The notes below the pieces were generated by a model that was not told the origin of the DNA, made no database searches, and saw only the letters and a program-made list of their open reading frames with translations. A stretch of 64,000 bases of DNA from Saccharothrix deserti (GTDB lineage: Bacteria > Actinomycetota > Actinomycetes > Mycobacteriales > Pseudonocardiaceae). Within the stretch, counting starts at the first letter, position 1; every line of letters begins with the position of its first letter. Both the position numbers and the translations under genes were made by a program. Shown here piece after piece: positions 35,206-43,931 of the stretch. The stretch covers positions 124,001 through 188,000 of the forward strand of contig NZ_VKAB01000015.1 in the NCBI RefSeq assembly GCF_009769385.1, read 5' to 3'.

Positions 35206-35724
35206 TCACGACGCCGGCCGCAAGTCTTCGATCGTGTCGCCCAACGCCTCGCGCAGGGCTTCCAGACCCCTTGAGGTCTGGCTCTTCACGGTTCCCTCCG
35301 AGCACCCCAGCGCCTCGGCGGCCGCCGCGACGTCCAGGCCCTCCAGGAACCTGAGCACGAGCACCGCACGCTGCCGTGGCGGAACCCGCCGCAAACCCGC
35401 GACCAGAGCCTCGCGCGTCGCCACCGAGTCCGCGATCTCACCGTCGCCCGAGGGCGTCTCCGGGACCTCGTCCACGAAGCGCTCCCGCCGCCACGGCCGG
35501 CGCGACTCGTCGATCACCGCGCGCACCAGGGTCCGGCGGACGTAGGCGTCCAGGGCCTGCTTGTCCCGGACCTTGCGCCACCTGCGGTGCAACGCGACGA
35601 ACGCGGTCTGCGCGAGGTCGTCCGCCCGGTGCCAGTCACCACAGAGCAGGAACGCCGTTCGGCGCACGGCCTCCCGGCGAGCCACGAAGTACTCCGCGAA
35701 CTCCTGCTCGTCGCGCTGATCCAC
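35206..35724 (-). CDS. SigE-family ECF-like RNA polymerase sigma factor (paralogue)
   Basis: A 172-residue sigma factor closely related to the one at 33227. Region 2 reads RRTAFLLCGDWHRADDLAQTAFVALHRRW, and region 4 reads RVPPRQRAVLVLRFLEGLDVAAAAEALGCSEGTVKSQTSRG. The GTG at 35724 is favoured by GGAGAGAG upstream; the longer start at 35754 lacks one. The pairing with a membrane partner gene mirrors the other locus, so the region probably arose by duplication of a two-gene unit. Confidence 0.9.
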   Translation of the reverse strand: MDQRDEQEFAEYFVARREAVRRTAFLLCGDWHRADDLAQTAFVALHRRWRKVRDKQALDAYVRRTLVRAVIDESRRPWRRERFVDEVPETPSGDGEIADSVATREALVAGLRRVPPRQRAVLVLRFLEGLDVAAAAEALGCSEGTVKSQTSRGLEALREALGDTIEDLRPAS

Positions 35725-35877
35725 GCGGACTCTCTCCGCTCGTCGTGCTTGCACCTACCGGACGGAATGGGTGGCGCACACGGTTGCACGCCGGTCCTCC
35801 GAGACTTGCGTCACCCCCCATCGTGGTACCGCCGACACGACCGGGTCAGCGCTTGCCATGTGTGATGTGATCCATTC

Positions 35878-36897
35878 GTGACCCTGCTCTCACCACTCGA
35901 CTTCCGCTCCGACACCGTCACCCAGCCGGACGAGGCCATGAGATTGGCGATGTCCGGCGCCGAGGTCGCCGACGACGTGCTCGACCACGACCCCACGATG
36001 CGGCTGCTCGAAGAGCGCGTCGCGGACCTGCTGGGCGTGGAGGCGGCGCTGTGGGTGCCGTCGGGGTCGATGGGCAACCTCATCGCGTTGACCGTGCACC
36101 TGCGCCCCGGCGACCAGTTCCTGGCGCCGCGCGGCGCGCACGTCCTGGACCACGAGCTGGGGACGGCCGCGTGGATCGCCGGCGGGATGCCTCACCCGTT
36201 GGAGTGGGACGCGGGGCCTGGCCGGGCGTCGGCCGACGCGGTGCGTGCTGCGGCGGGTACCGCCGGGCCGTACTACACGCTGCGCACGACGCTCTTGTGC
36301 CTCGAAAACACGCACGGCGCGGCCGGTGGGACGGTGACGCAGCCCGATGAGCACGCCCTGTTGGTGTCGGCGGCACGTGAAACCGGGCTGCGGGTGCACC
36401 TGGACGGCGCGCGGTTGTGGAACGCGTCCGTGGCGTTGGGCCTGCCACCCGCGGCTTTGACGGTCGGGGTCGACACGGTGCAGGTGTGCATGTCGAAAGG
36501 GCTCGGCGCGCCGGTCGGATCGCTGGTGGCCGGGTCGTCGTCGTTCATCACCGAGGCGCGCCGGGTGCGGAAGATGCTCGGCGGCGGCGTCCGGCAGGGC
36601 GGTGTGCTGGCCGCGGCGGGTCTGGTCGCCCTTGGGCGCATCGACGACCTGGCGCGGGACCACGCGAACGCCCGCACGTTGGCGCACGGCCTGGCGGAGT
36701 TGGGCTGGCAGGTGGACGAGCCGGAGACGAACATCGTGCTGGCCGGCGTGCCGGACCTGGAGGTGACGCTGACCGGGCTGCGGCACCTGGGCGTGTACGC
36801 CGGGCCGATGGCGGGCAAGGTGCGGTTCGTGCTGCACCGCGACCTGGGGGACGACGACGTGGCGGAGGCGTTGCGGCGGATCGGGTCCGCGAGCTGA
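35878..36897 (+). CDS. Low-specificity threonine aldolase (PLP-dependent)
   Basis: A 339-residue fold-type I PLP enzyme that splits threonine or related beta-hydroxy amino acids into glycine and an aldehyde. The N-terminus DFRSDTVTQPDEAMRLAM is diagnostic. The DDVLDHDPTMRLLEERVA block, LHLDGARLWN-like VHLDGARLWNASVA (Asp binding the pyridine nitrogen) and CMSKGLGAPVGS (Schiff-base Lys) are all present. It starts at GTG (35878) with no clear ribosome site, so a leaderless or short-leader transcript is possible. Its 123-bp upstream region is shared with the divergent sigma gene. Confidence 0.93.
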   Translation: MTLLSPLDFRSDTVTQPDEAMRLAMSGAEVADDVLDHDPTMRLLEERVADLLGVEAALWVPSGSMGNLIALTVHLRPGDQFLAPRGAHVLDHELGTAAWIAGGMPHPLEWDAGPGRASADAVRAAAGTAGPYYTLRTTLLCLENTHGAAGGTVTQPDEHALLVSAARETGLRVHLDGARLWNASVALGLPPAALTVGVDTVQVCMSKGLGAPVGSLVAGSSSFITEARRVRKMLGGGVRQGGVLAAAGLVALGRIDDLARDHANARTLAHGLAELGWQVDEPETNIVLAGVPDLEVTLTGLRHLGVYAGPMAGKVRFVLHRDLGDDDVAEALRRIGSAS

Positions 36898-36955
36898 CGT
36901 GCGCTGGGGCTGTCAGGCGTGCGGCGGCAGGGGCCGTCGCACGCCCGGCAGGGGC

Positions 36956-37696
36956 TCAGGACTTGGTGGCGCGCAGTTCCTCGCGCAGTTCGGCCAGCTC
37001 CGCCCTGACCAGGCGGAGTTCGGCCAGCGTGGTCTGCTCGGCCTCGGCCACCGAGTCCTCGACCCCGCTCAGGCGATCGACCAGCCAGGAGGCGATCGTG
37101 CCGGTGATGACACCCAGCAGGGCGATGCCGCCGATCATCAGCAGTGCGGCGACCAGGCGCCCCTCCCAGGTGACGGGGTAGCGGTCGCCGTAACCGACGG
37201 TGGAGATCGTGGTGAGCGTCCACCACGCGGCGTCGCCGAAGGTGGTGATGGTGGCGTCCGGGTGGTGGCGTTCCGCGTCCAGCACGGCCAGCGAGGCGCA
37301 CAGGCCGACCAGGACCGTGACGCCCGCGGCGTAGATGCCGACGCGCTGTCGGAACTTGTCCGCGAACCGGCGGTTGAGCAGCTTGAAGACGGTGATCAGC
37401 CGCAGCACGCGCAGTTGGCGGAACATCGGCAGCACCACCGTGAGGAGGTCGAACAGGTGGGTGACGAAGAACTTCCGCTTGTCGACGGCGAGTTTGAGGC
37501 GGGCGGCGTAGTCCAGCGCGAAGACCAGCCAGACCAGCCAGAGGAAGATCTCCAGGGCGTCGTGCAGGGCGGAGGTGGAGCGGTCGTCGAGGACCTGCCA
37601 GGCGTAGGCCACCACGAAGAGGACGGCGAGGGCGGTCAGCGGCCACTCGGCGCGGCGCTCCCATTGCGCGAGGCGGCGTTCATCGGTCTCGAACAC
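36956..37696 (-). CDS. Compact voltage-gated-type potassium channel
   Basis: A 246-residue integral membrane protein with six helices: S1 (WPLTALAVLFVVAYAW), S2 (ALEIFLWLVWLVFALDYAARL), S3, an Arg-bearing S4 (RQLRVLRLITVFKLL), then S5, pore and S6. The selectivity filter TISTVGYGDRYP is complete. The short C-terminus (VEDSVAEAEQTTLAELRLVRAELAELREEL) is a coiled coil that could tetramerise. It lacks RCK or cyclic-nucleotide domains. The GTG at 37696 is chosen because the 50 extra residues upstream are Arg/Ser-rich and unlike a channel N-terminus. Confidence 0.9.
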   Translation of the reverse strand: MFETDERRLAQWERRAEWPLTALAVLFVVAYAWQVLDDRSTSALHDALEIFLWLVWLVFALDYAARLKLAVDKRKFFVTHLFDLLTVVLPMFRQLRVLRLITVFKLLNRRFADKFRQRVGIYAAGVTVLVGLCASLAVLDAERHHPDATITTFGDAAWWTLTTISTVGYGDRYPVTWEGRLVAALLMIGGIALLGVITGTIASWLVDRLSGVEDSVAEAEQTTLAELRLVRAELAELREELRATKS

Positions 37697-37766
37697 CGAC
37701 CCATGGTGCGGCCCGGATCGGCGTTTTACCAGCTCGCGGGTACAACTTCGGGACCGCCGGGCAGCG

Positions 37767-37940
37767 TCAGGGTCCCTTGATGCCCTTCGGGCGCTTGCTG
37801 CTCTTGATCGCGCCGTACGCGGCCGTGCCGAGGAACAGCACACCACCGATGATCGCGAGCCAGAAGACGCCCTCGATGACGGCGCCGAGCACGGTGATCA
37901 CGATCCACGCCGCGAGCAGCCACAGGATTATTCGGACCAT
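37767..37940 (-). CDS. Small two-helix membrane protein
   Basis: A 57-residue protein starting at the ATG at 37940 (VRIILWLLAAWIVITVLGAV) with two hydrophobic helices separated by a single acidic residue and a basic tail KSSKRPKGIKG. Similar small membrane proteins are common in actinomycetes and unnamed. It lies 70 bp upstream of the channel gene on the same strand, and a longer version starting at 37985 adds only polar residues. The function is unknown; the coding call rests on the clear helix-loop-helix and the positive tail. Confidence 0.6.
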   Translation of the reverse strand: MVRIILWLLAAWIVITVLGAVIEGVFWLAIIGGVLFLGTAAYGAIKSSKRPKGIKGP

Positions 37941-38007
37941 GCCACACGAACGAGTGGCTCCCCCGATCAGTTCCCCCACCGGCACCTGATCGGGAGTACA
38001 AATGTCA

Positions 38008-39177
38008 TCATGATGACGACAACCAAGGACCGAGTCGCCGCAACGCCTCCTCGATGTCGTGGACGGCCCCGGCGAAGGACATCCGGATGAACTCGTGCCC
38101 GCGCACGGGGTCGAAGTCGATGCCCGGCACGATCGCGACCCCCGTGTCGTCCAGGAGGCGGCGGCAGAAGTCCATCGAGTCGTCGGTGAGGTGCGAGACG
38201 TCGGCGTAGGCGTAGAAGGCGCCGTCGGCGGGGGCCAGCTTGTCGATGCCGAGGTCGGCCAGCCCCTTGAGCAGCACGTCCCGGTTGAGGCGGTACCCCT
38301 CGACCAGGCGCTCGGTCTGCGCGTACGACTCGGGCTCGAACGCCGCGACGGCCGCGTACTGGGCCAGGGCGGGCGGGCAGAGCGTGAAGTTGCCCGTCAA
38401 CCGGTCCACCGCCCGGCGCAGGTCGGGCGGCAGCACCATCCACCCCAACCGCCAGCCGGTCATGGCGAACGCCTTGGAGAAGGAGTTGACCACGATGGAT
38501 TCCCGAGAGGTCTGCCACGCGCAGGCGAGGGGCGTGCCGTAGCTGATGCCGTGGTAGATCTCGTCGCTGATCAGGCGGACGCCGTGCTCAGCGCACCAGC
38601 CCGCCAAGGCGGCCAACTCGTCGGGCGCCAGCACGGTGCCGGTCGGGTTGGCGGGGCTGGCGACCACCAGCCCGTCGAGCGGCCCGGCGTCGTCCGCCAT
38701 CACGTCGTCCAGCATCGCCACGGTCGGCTGGAACCGGGTCTCCGGGCCGCAGGCCAGGTCGACCACCTCACACCCCAACGCCCGCAGGATGTTGCGGTAG
38801 GCCGGGTAGCCGGGCCGGGCCAACGCGACCCGATCACCGACCTCGAAGGAAGCGAGGAACGCCAGCAGGAACGCCCCGGACGACCCGGTGGTCATCACGA
38901 TGTCGTCAGCCGAGATCTCGAGCCCGTACTGCCGGAAGTAGTGCCCCGCCAGGGCTTCCCGCAGTTCCACGATCCCCAACTGCTCGGTGTACCCGAGCGT
39001 CTGTTCGCGCAGGGCGCGTTGAGCGGCCTCCAACACCGGCGTGGGCGCCGGACTGGACGGCTGCCCGGCCGCCAACGACACGACGTCCCCCACCGTCCGC
39101 TGCCGTCGCGCCGCGGCGGACAACACCTCCATCACGTGGAAAGGAGGCACATCCGCACGACCGGCAACACTCAGCAT
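38008..39177 (-). CDS. Class I/II aminotransferase
   Basis: A 389-residue fold-type I PLP aminotransferase of the aspartate/aromatic type. Blocks in order: SLAAGQPSSPAPTPV, TLGYTEQLGIVELREALA, MTTGSSGAFLLAFLA, ARPGYPAYRNIL, VASPANPTGTVL (Asn for PLP), LISDEIYHGISY (Asp), VNSFSKAFAMTGWRLGW (Schiff-base Lys) and GHEFIRMSFAG (Arg for the carboxylate). The ATG at 39177 gives MLSVAGRADVPPFHVMEVL, the usual start. The amino donor is not predictable. It is divergent from the VOC gene. Confidence 0.92.
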   Translation of the reverse strand: MLSVAGRADVPPFHVMEVLSAAARRQRTVGDVVSLAAGQPSSPAPTPVLEAAQRALREQTLGYTEQLGIVELREALAGHYFRQYGLEISADDIVMTTGSSGAFLLAFLASFEVGDRVALARPGYPAYRNILRALGCEVVDLACGPETRFQPTVAMLDDVMADDAGPLDGLVVASPANPTGTVLAPDELAALAGWCAEHGVRLISDEIYHGISYGTPLACAWQTSRESIVVNSFSKAFAMTGWRLGWMVLPPDLRRAVDRLTGNFTLCPPALAQYAAVAAFEPESYAQTERLVEGYRLNRDVLLKGLADLGIDKLAPADGAFYAYADVSHLTDDSMDFCRRLLDDTGVAIVPGIDFDPVRGHEFIRMSFAGAVHDIEEALRRLGPWLSSS

Positions 39178-39254
39178 GCAGGTCAGGCTAATAGCCCAGG
39201 CCCGGCCGACAAACGCCGCGAAACGTCCGCTGATCACCACTACCGTTGGAGCAC

Positions 39255-39635
39255 ATGCATCGAAGCCGTGTCTACGCACTTCTCATCGACACGCCTCAGG
39301 CGGAGGCTGCCCAGGCAGCGGCCTTCTGGTCCGCGGCGCTCGGCGCCCCGGCCCGGCCTGTGCCGTCGGAGGAGCAGTTCACCAGCCTGCACGAGGCCCT
39401 GCCGGGTCTGGTGACCGCCGTCCAGGCCGTTGACGACGCGCCTCGGTTTCACCTCGACATCGAGACGGACGACGTCGAGGCAGAAACCGCGAGACTGCTC
39501 GCCCTCGGCGCGACGCCGGTGTCGCAGTGGTTGGAGTGCCGGGTGCTGCGGGCTCCCGGAGGTCACCTGATGTGCGTCCTACCCGTGCACAGCGACCCCG
39601 ACCTCTTCACCGCCCAGGCGAACACCTGGCCCTGA
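39255..39635 (+). CDS. VOC (glyoxalase/bleomycin-resistance fold) protein
   Basis: A 126-residue protein of the vicinal oxygen chelate superfamily. It shows the beta-alpha-beta-beta-beta module: RVYALLIDTPQAEAAQAAAFWSAALG, then PRFHLDIETDDVEAETARLLALGA and RVLRAPGGHLMCVLPV, where the C-terminal E/H metal ligands are not strictly conserved. Members of this subclass (VOC/'glyoxalase-like') have varied or unknown roles. TTGGAG precedes the ATG at 39255. It ends with short ACACAGCA-type repeats in the gap before the type VII operon. Confidence 0.82.
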   Translation: MHRSRVYALLIDTPQAEAAQAAAFWSAALGAPARPVPSEEQFTSLHEALPGLVTAVQAVDDAPRFHLDIETDDVEAETARLLALGATPVSQWLECRVLRAPGGHLMCVLPVHSDPDLFTAQANTWP

Positions 39636-39712
39636 CACAGCACCGCCCTGACACAGCAGCCCGGCACAGCAGACACAGCCGTGACCGAACGCCGCGCCAG
39701 GGCCTGGAGCGG

Positions 39713-40885
39713 CTAATAGCCCTGGTAGCCGCCTCCACCCGCCATCGACTTCAGGCCCGGGTGTCCGTCGAAGCCGCCGTAGCGGGAGAAGGTGTAGCGG
39801 ACACCGGCGATGATGTTGTCGACCGGGTTCCAGATGTCGTCGTGTCCGGGCAGCTTGTGGGCCTGGAACGTCGGGTCGATGCACTGCATCAACCCCTTGG
39901 ACGGGGTGCCCTTGGCGGCGTTCGAGTCCCAGTCGTTGATGGCGTGCGGGTTGCCGCCGGACTCCTTCTCGATGATCGTCCAGATCTCGTCGATGTTGTC
40001 CTCGGTGACCGGGATGCCGTTGGCCTGGAGGATCCGGATCGCCTCGCGGATCCACTCCTCGACGTTGCCGGGAGGCGGGCCACTGGACGGCGGGCCACCG
40101 CTGGGCCCGAGGCCGCTCATGCCGCCCCCTTCACCACCTCCACCGCCACCGCCGCCCCCTCCAGAGCCCTGGGAGCCGCCGCCACCTCCACCGCCGGAAC
40201 CCTGCGGTTGCCCGGCGGGCTGCGGGGAAGTGGACGACGGCGCGGTCTGCCCTTCCGAGGGCGGGGGTTCCGGCGTGGGGTTCCACTCGATGGGCTTGCC
40301 CGGCGCGGGTGTGAAGGGCTGCGTGTCGGGGTCGGCCATCGTCGAGAACGCGGGCGTGATCGAGCCCGCTCGGCCCTTCAGTGCGCTCAAAGCGGCACTG
40401 AGTGCCTGCTCGGCCTGGTCGATCACGGGCCGGGCGTCGCCCGCCGCCTCCTGGCACATACCTCGGATGGCCGAGTCGACGTCCTCCTGCGGCATGCCGC
40501 GGGCGTCTCGGCGCAGCTGCCGCACCCGGCTGAGCAGGTTCTCGCAAATCCGCTCGACCGACGACTTCGCCGATTCCAACGCCGCCGCCGCGGACTCGAG
40601 ATCACCGGCTGCCGCGGTCAACGCGTCGGTCAGCGAATTCCCACTCTTGGTGAATCCGTCCATGTAGGCGACGAATCCGTCGGCCGATCCGCCCTGCCAC
40701 GCGCCGTCCAGTCGGACCACCGACTGCCGCACCGTGTTACCGCATTCACCGGCCTTCGTCGCGGCCTGCTTCCACCGGTTCGCGATCTCCTTCACCGCAT
40801 CCGGCCGAGCGGTGTCGACCTTGTCCGCGAGCTGTGCCAAAGCCTGCCCACCGGGCAGTGCCGCGACCTCGTCCGCGGCTCCCAT
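39713..40885 (-). CDS. WXG-type substrate fused to a C-terminal lytic transglycosylase domain
   Basis: A 390-residue modular protein. Residues 1-110 are helical with LDGAWQGGSADGF giving a WxG turn (Trp63). Residues 110-180 are a second helical stretch; about 185-275 is a Pro/Gly linker with two poly-Gly runs. From about 285 the SLT fold follows: EEWIREAIRILQANGIP, IIEKESGGNPHAIN with catalytic Glu308, GLMQCIDPTFQAH and GVRYTFSRYGGFDGHPGL. There is no signal peptide, so export by type VII secretion through the WXG domain is inferred, placing a peptidoglycan-cutting enzyme in the wall. It is the last gene of the operon, 4 bp after a small WXG-like gene. Confidence 0.85.
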   Translation of the reverse strand: MGAADEVAALPGGQALAQLADKVDTARPDAVKEIANRWKQAATKAGECGNTVRQSVVRLDGAWQGGSADGFVAYMDGFTKSGNSLTDALTAAAGDLESAAAALESAKSSVERICENLLSRVRQLRRDARGMPQEDVDSAIRGMCQEAAGDARPVIDQAEQALSAALSALKGRAGSITPAFSTMADPDTQPFTPAPGKPIEWNPTPEPPPSEGQTAPSSTSPQPAGQPQGSGGGGGGGSQGSGGGGGGGGGGEGGGMSGLGPSGGPPSSGPPPGNVEEWIREAIRILQANGIPVTEDNIDEIWTIIEKESGGNPHAINDWDSNAAKGTPSKGLMQCIDPTFQAHKLPGHDDIWNPVDNIIAGVRYTFSRYGGFDGHPGLKSMAGGGGYQGY

Positions 40886-40889
40886 CAGG

Positions 40890-41195
40890 TCACACCGCCC
40901 GGAAGGAGTCCGCGTTGGCGGTCTCCACGTCGACCACGGACTGCTGCACGGCGTCGATCGCGCGTTCCACCTTGCCCAGCACCGACTCGGCCGCGGCGAA
41001 CTCCGAGCCCGCCTTCCGGTCCAGTTCGGATGCCGCCGAGGAAAGCCCGCCCGAACTCGCCAGCTTGCCGAAGATGTCCGGATTGGCGTAAAGGCCGGAG
41101 AAGCCGTCACCCACCGCCCCGAATTGCCCCGCCTGCGTGCTCACCGTGCTCCGGCACTGCTCCAACGCCTCGGCGTTGAACTTCGCGACCGCCAT
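40890..41195 (-). CDS. WXG100-size type VII secretion protein
   Basis: A 101-residue helical protein of ESX substrate size: AVAKFNAEALEQCRSTVSTQ at the start, a FSGLYANPDIFGK turn in the place of the WxG loop, then a second helix ASELDRKAGSEFAAAESVLG and a C-terminal VVDVETANADSFRAV. It is probably the helical partner of the WXG-transglycosylase encoded 4 bp downstream. No signal peptide and no Trp-x-Gly, so the assignment rests on size, helix-turn-helix pattern and neighbours. Confidence 0.65.
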   Translation of the reverse strand: MAVAKFNAEALEQCRSTVSTQAGQFGAVGDGFSGLYANPDIFGKLASSGGLSSAASELDRKAGSEFAAAESVLGKVERAIDAVQQSVVDVETANADSFRAV

Positions 41196-41233
41196 TCCCC
41201 GACTCTAGGGCGAAACCCGCGACCACACTCCGA

Positions 41234-41764
41234 TTACGCGAGGAATTCATCCAGCAGCGCGGTGATCCTCGCCCGCAGCACGTCGGCATCGGTCGGACCG
41301 TGGAAGTCGACCACGTCCGCCGCCCGCCTCCGCCGCCCGCTCTGGTCGATCGCGGCCGCGCCGAACTGGCCACGCAGCTCCGGCCCGCCGACCCGGCCGT
41401 CCGGCAGTTCGGGCAGCAGCCGGACCAATGCGGTAGCGAGGTCGACGTCCACCTCGCGCACGGTGAGAAGGCCCTGGGTCAGCACGGCCAGCAGCGAGCC
41501 GGTTCCGGTGGACGCCGCCAGCGCCCGCACCGCAGATCTGCCGATGCCCAGCCGCAAGTCCGCCGAACGCGGCGGGTAGGCGATGAGTTTGAACGCCGCG
41601 CCCAGCCAGGGGTCGAGTTCACCGCCGCGGGCCAACCCCTGCGCGGTCAGGTGGCTCCACGGCGCGGGTTCGTCCTGGACGTGCAGGACGATCGGCATCG
41701 CGCCGAGGTCGAGGTGTTCCCAGGCGGCACGGAAAGCGGTTACACTGAGGGTTGCTTTGGTCAC
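41234..41764 (-). CDS. Short EspG-like ESX secretion-associated protein
   Basis: A 176-residue relative of EspG. It opens with SVTAFRAAWEHLDLGAMPIVL, which matches the EspG N-terminal strand-helix (compare the 7199 gene's EFDVLWERLDLGQMPLV), and ends with a RGQFGAAAIDQSGRRRRAADVVDFHG block like the FGA.A...R...V end of the family. It is roughly 80-90 residues shorter than its two relatives here, missing much of the middle. GTG start with AGGAG upstream. It lies between the full EspG gene and the WXG-transglycosylase pair and may serve that pair. Confidence 0.7.
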   Translation of the reverse strand: MTKATLSVTAFRAAWEHLDLGAMPIVLHVQDEPAPWSHLTAQGLARGGELDPWLGAAFKLIAYPPRSADLRLGIGRSAVRALAASTGTGSLLAVLTQGLLTVREVDVDLATALVRLLPELPDGRVGGPELRGQFGAAAIDQSGRRRRAADVVDFHGPTDADVLRARITALLDEFLA

Positions 41765-41875
41765 TGTACGTCACTCCTGAATGACGGCGGACATCCCCCC
41801 TCCCCGGCCCCCCACAGGCCCGCACCGGAACTGACGCCGTGAAGGACGCCCCGGTTCCGTGTCTTTCCCCGGAAC

Positions 41876-42643
41876 TCAGACCTCTTGCAGCAACTCCCAC
41901 ACGCAGCCGGCCAGCCGGGCGTTGTCGATCGGCGTGATGGTGCTCCAGTTCCGACCGTCCGAACTGGGCCGGACCTGGTGCAGGTAGCGGCCGGACGGCG
42001 TGTCGTGCCACGCGACCACGCGGCCGGCGCGCACGGGCGGCCCGCCGCGCTGGGCGCGTTCGGCCCCGAACTGGCCGCGGGTGCTCATCCCGTCGCACAT
42101 GCCGGCCAGCTCCTGTGCCTCGTGCAGCGGCAGCCCGTGCCGCTCCAACGCCAGGACCAGCTTCTCCGCGTCCCGCCCGGCCTCGTCGGACGCCGCGCGC
42201 AGCACGTCGTTCGGCAGGCTGATGGACCGCCCGTACCCGGCGGGCATCTCACCGGCGACCGATACCGCCGCTTCGGCCAGCGCGCTGGCGCGTGACTGGA
42301 TCAGCCACACCTCCTCGCCGTCCACCACGGCGAGGATGCCCTCGTCACCGGCCGCCGCCGCAAGACCCTTGATCTTGCGGCGGTCGACCCAGATCCAGAG
42401 GTCGATCGACACCTGCGGGTTGGCCAGCAGCGCGAACGCGTCGGCCAACTCGGGCGTCAACCGCCGGTTCCCCGCCAACCCGCGCTCGGCCAGCGACCGC
42501 CAGGCCTGGTCGACCAGCACGGCACGCTCGGTGTGCGTGATGCCCGGACTCGGCACGTCCAACGCGACGTTGCGCCTCGCGAGTCGCTCCCCCTCCCACG
42601 CCACGTCGAACTCCAGCGTGGAAAGGACAACCGTGCCGCTCAC
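41876..42643 (-). CDS. EspG-family ESX secretion-associated chaperone
   Basis: A 255-residue EspG-type chaperone: GTVVLSTLEFDVAWEGERL start, NVALDVPSPGITHTERAVLV (the same PSPG-TH-ER turn as the 7199 gene), a central LWIWVDRRKIKGLAAAAG segment and an end with TRGQFGAERAQRGGPPVRAGRVVAWHD and GRYLHQVR. The GTG starts one base after the stop of the PPE-like gene, so the two are coupled and should form a chaperone-substrate pair. An expected role is to bind the PPE-like protein with its PE-like partner before export. Confidence 0.82.
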   Translation of the reverse strand: MSGTVVLSTLEFDVAWEGERLARRNVALDVPSPGITHTERAVLVDQAWRSLAERGLAGNRRLTPELADAFALLANPQVSIDLWIWVDRRKIKGLAAAAGDEGILAVVDGEEVWLIQSRASALAEAAVSVAGEMPAGYGRSISLPNDVLRAASDEAGRDAEKLVLALERHGLPLHEAQELAGMCDGMSTRGQFGAERAQRGGPPVRAGRVVAWHDTPSGRYLHQVRPSSDGRNWSTITPIDNARLAGCVWELLQEV

Positions 42644-42644
42644 T

Positions 42645-43922
42645 TCACTTCTTCTCGGGCTCGTCGCCGATGACCGACTGCACGACCATCCGCTCGTCAC
42701 CGAAGACGTCGTCGGAGTCCACGCCGTACTTGCGGACGTGCTCGCCGTCCTCCTCGCCGGGCCCGCCCTTCGCGGTCGCGGCCGGCTGCAACATCGAGCC
42801 ACCGGCACCGGCCTTACCCGCGACGGCACCAGCACCACCACGGCCGGCCACCCGCTCGTCGGGGTCGATGGCACCGATCGTCGCGGAAATACCCGGCTTG
42901 CCGGTCAGCGCGCCGGGCATCCCCGGCACACCACCCTTGCCGGCACCGCCGCCGCCACCACTCGTCCCCTTGCCACCGGCAGGCCCTTCGGGCACCTTGC
43001 CGCCACCGGGCACCGCCGTGGACGGGTTGCGCACCACCCGCGCGCCACGGGCCTGAGTCGCCGCCAGACCCAACCCCAGCCCTGCGGTCAGACCGAGGCC
43101 CAACCCCAGCGGGAAGTTCGACCCACCGGACTTGCCCAGTGCGGCAGGCGGGAGCACGGTCGAGCCACCCGGTGTGTTCGGCAGCTGTCCGGTCGAGCCA
43201 CCCGGCAACTGGCCGGGCAACTGCGGCGGCAAGCCGGGCGTGCCACCGGGCAACTGACCCGTACCACCGGGCACCCCGCCGGGCACACCACCGGGGATAC
43301 CGGGCACCCCGCCACCGGGCTGCGCCACCTGCGCGACCGGCGTGCTGACGCTGGAAGCCGTCGTCACCTCGAACTGCGGCGGCTTGTTCATGCCCTGGTA
43401 CTGGTTCAGCGCGTCCCGACTCGCGTCGGTGTACTGGTCGAGTCCGCGGATGGCCTGATCACGAGCAGCCTGCGTCTGCTTGACCTCTTTGGCGTGATCG
43501 GTCTCGTACCCGAAGAACCCACCGACGTCGTCCGCGAAGTTGGTGTCCGTGTCACCGCGCAACTGCTGCGACTCCGGCATCCCGTTCCGGGTCTGGCTGT
43601 AGGTCGCGCCCTGGACGGCCGTGGCCTTGGAGTTCTGCTGGGCGGCGTCGGTACCGGACGTAGCCACATCAGCGGACACGGTCACCGCCTGGCCCGCGTT
43701 GTCACCAGCCGCGCCCTGCCACTCGATGCCGAGCTTCTTCAGCTCGGTCCGCAAGGTGTCGTCGGTATCGGAGAGGGTCGCGGCCAACTGGCGCAGCGCG
43801 TGCGAGGCGTCGCTGAACTTCTGCGCGGCGTCGCCGGTCGAGAACTGCTGCACCAACGCGGCCAGCGCCGGGTTGTCATAGCCTTCGAAGCGGTGATCCT
43901 TGAGCTGCCTGAAGCCGGTCAC
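42645..43922 (-). CDS. PPE-like type VII secretion substrate with Pro/Gly-rich tail
   Basis: A 425-residue protein with the same plan as that at 8082. Residues 1-180 are helical with GIEWQGAAGDN (WxG, near residue 68); residues 190-260 are Pro/Gly-rich (VPGGVPGGTGQLPGG); about 268-290 is Gly/Leu-rich (FPLGLGLGLTAGLGLGLA), possibly membrane-seeking; then another Gly-rich stretch. The last 30 residues read EHVRKYGVDSDDVFGDERM and VIGDEPEKK, matching the tail of the other copy. GAGGGGGAG precedes the GTG. Neighbours: DUF3558 lipoprotein upstream, EspG downstream. Confidence 0.8.
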   Translation of the reverse strand: MTGFRQLKDHRFEGYDNPALAALVQQFSTGDAAQKFSDASHALRQLAATLSDTDDTLRTELKKLGIEWQGAAGDNAGQAVTVSADVATSGTDAAQQNSKATAVQGATYSQTRNGMPESQQLRGDTDTNFADDVGGFFGYETDHAKEVKQTQAARDQAIRGLDQYTDASRDALNQYQGMNKPPQFEVTTASSVSTPVAQVAQPGGGVPGIPGGVPGGVPGGTGQLPGGTPGLPPQLPGQLPGGSTGQLPNTPGGSTVLPPAALGKSGGSNFPLGLGLGLTAGLGLGLAATQARGARVVRNPSTAVPGGGKVPEGPAGGKGTSGGGGGAGKGGVPGMPGALTGKPGISATIGAIDPDERVAGRGGAGAVAGKAGAGGSMLQPAATAKGGPGEEDGEHVRKYGVDSDDVFGDERMVVQSVIGDEPEKK

Positions 43923-43931
43923 AACTCCCCC

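Noticed and set aside
39636-39712. Short ACACAGCA repeats after the VOC gene as a regulatory array
   Set aside because: Only three to four degenerate units; they look like local slippage and have no dyad symmetry.
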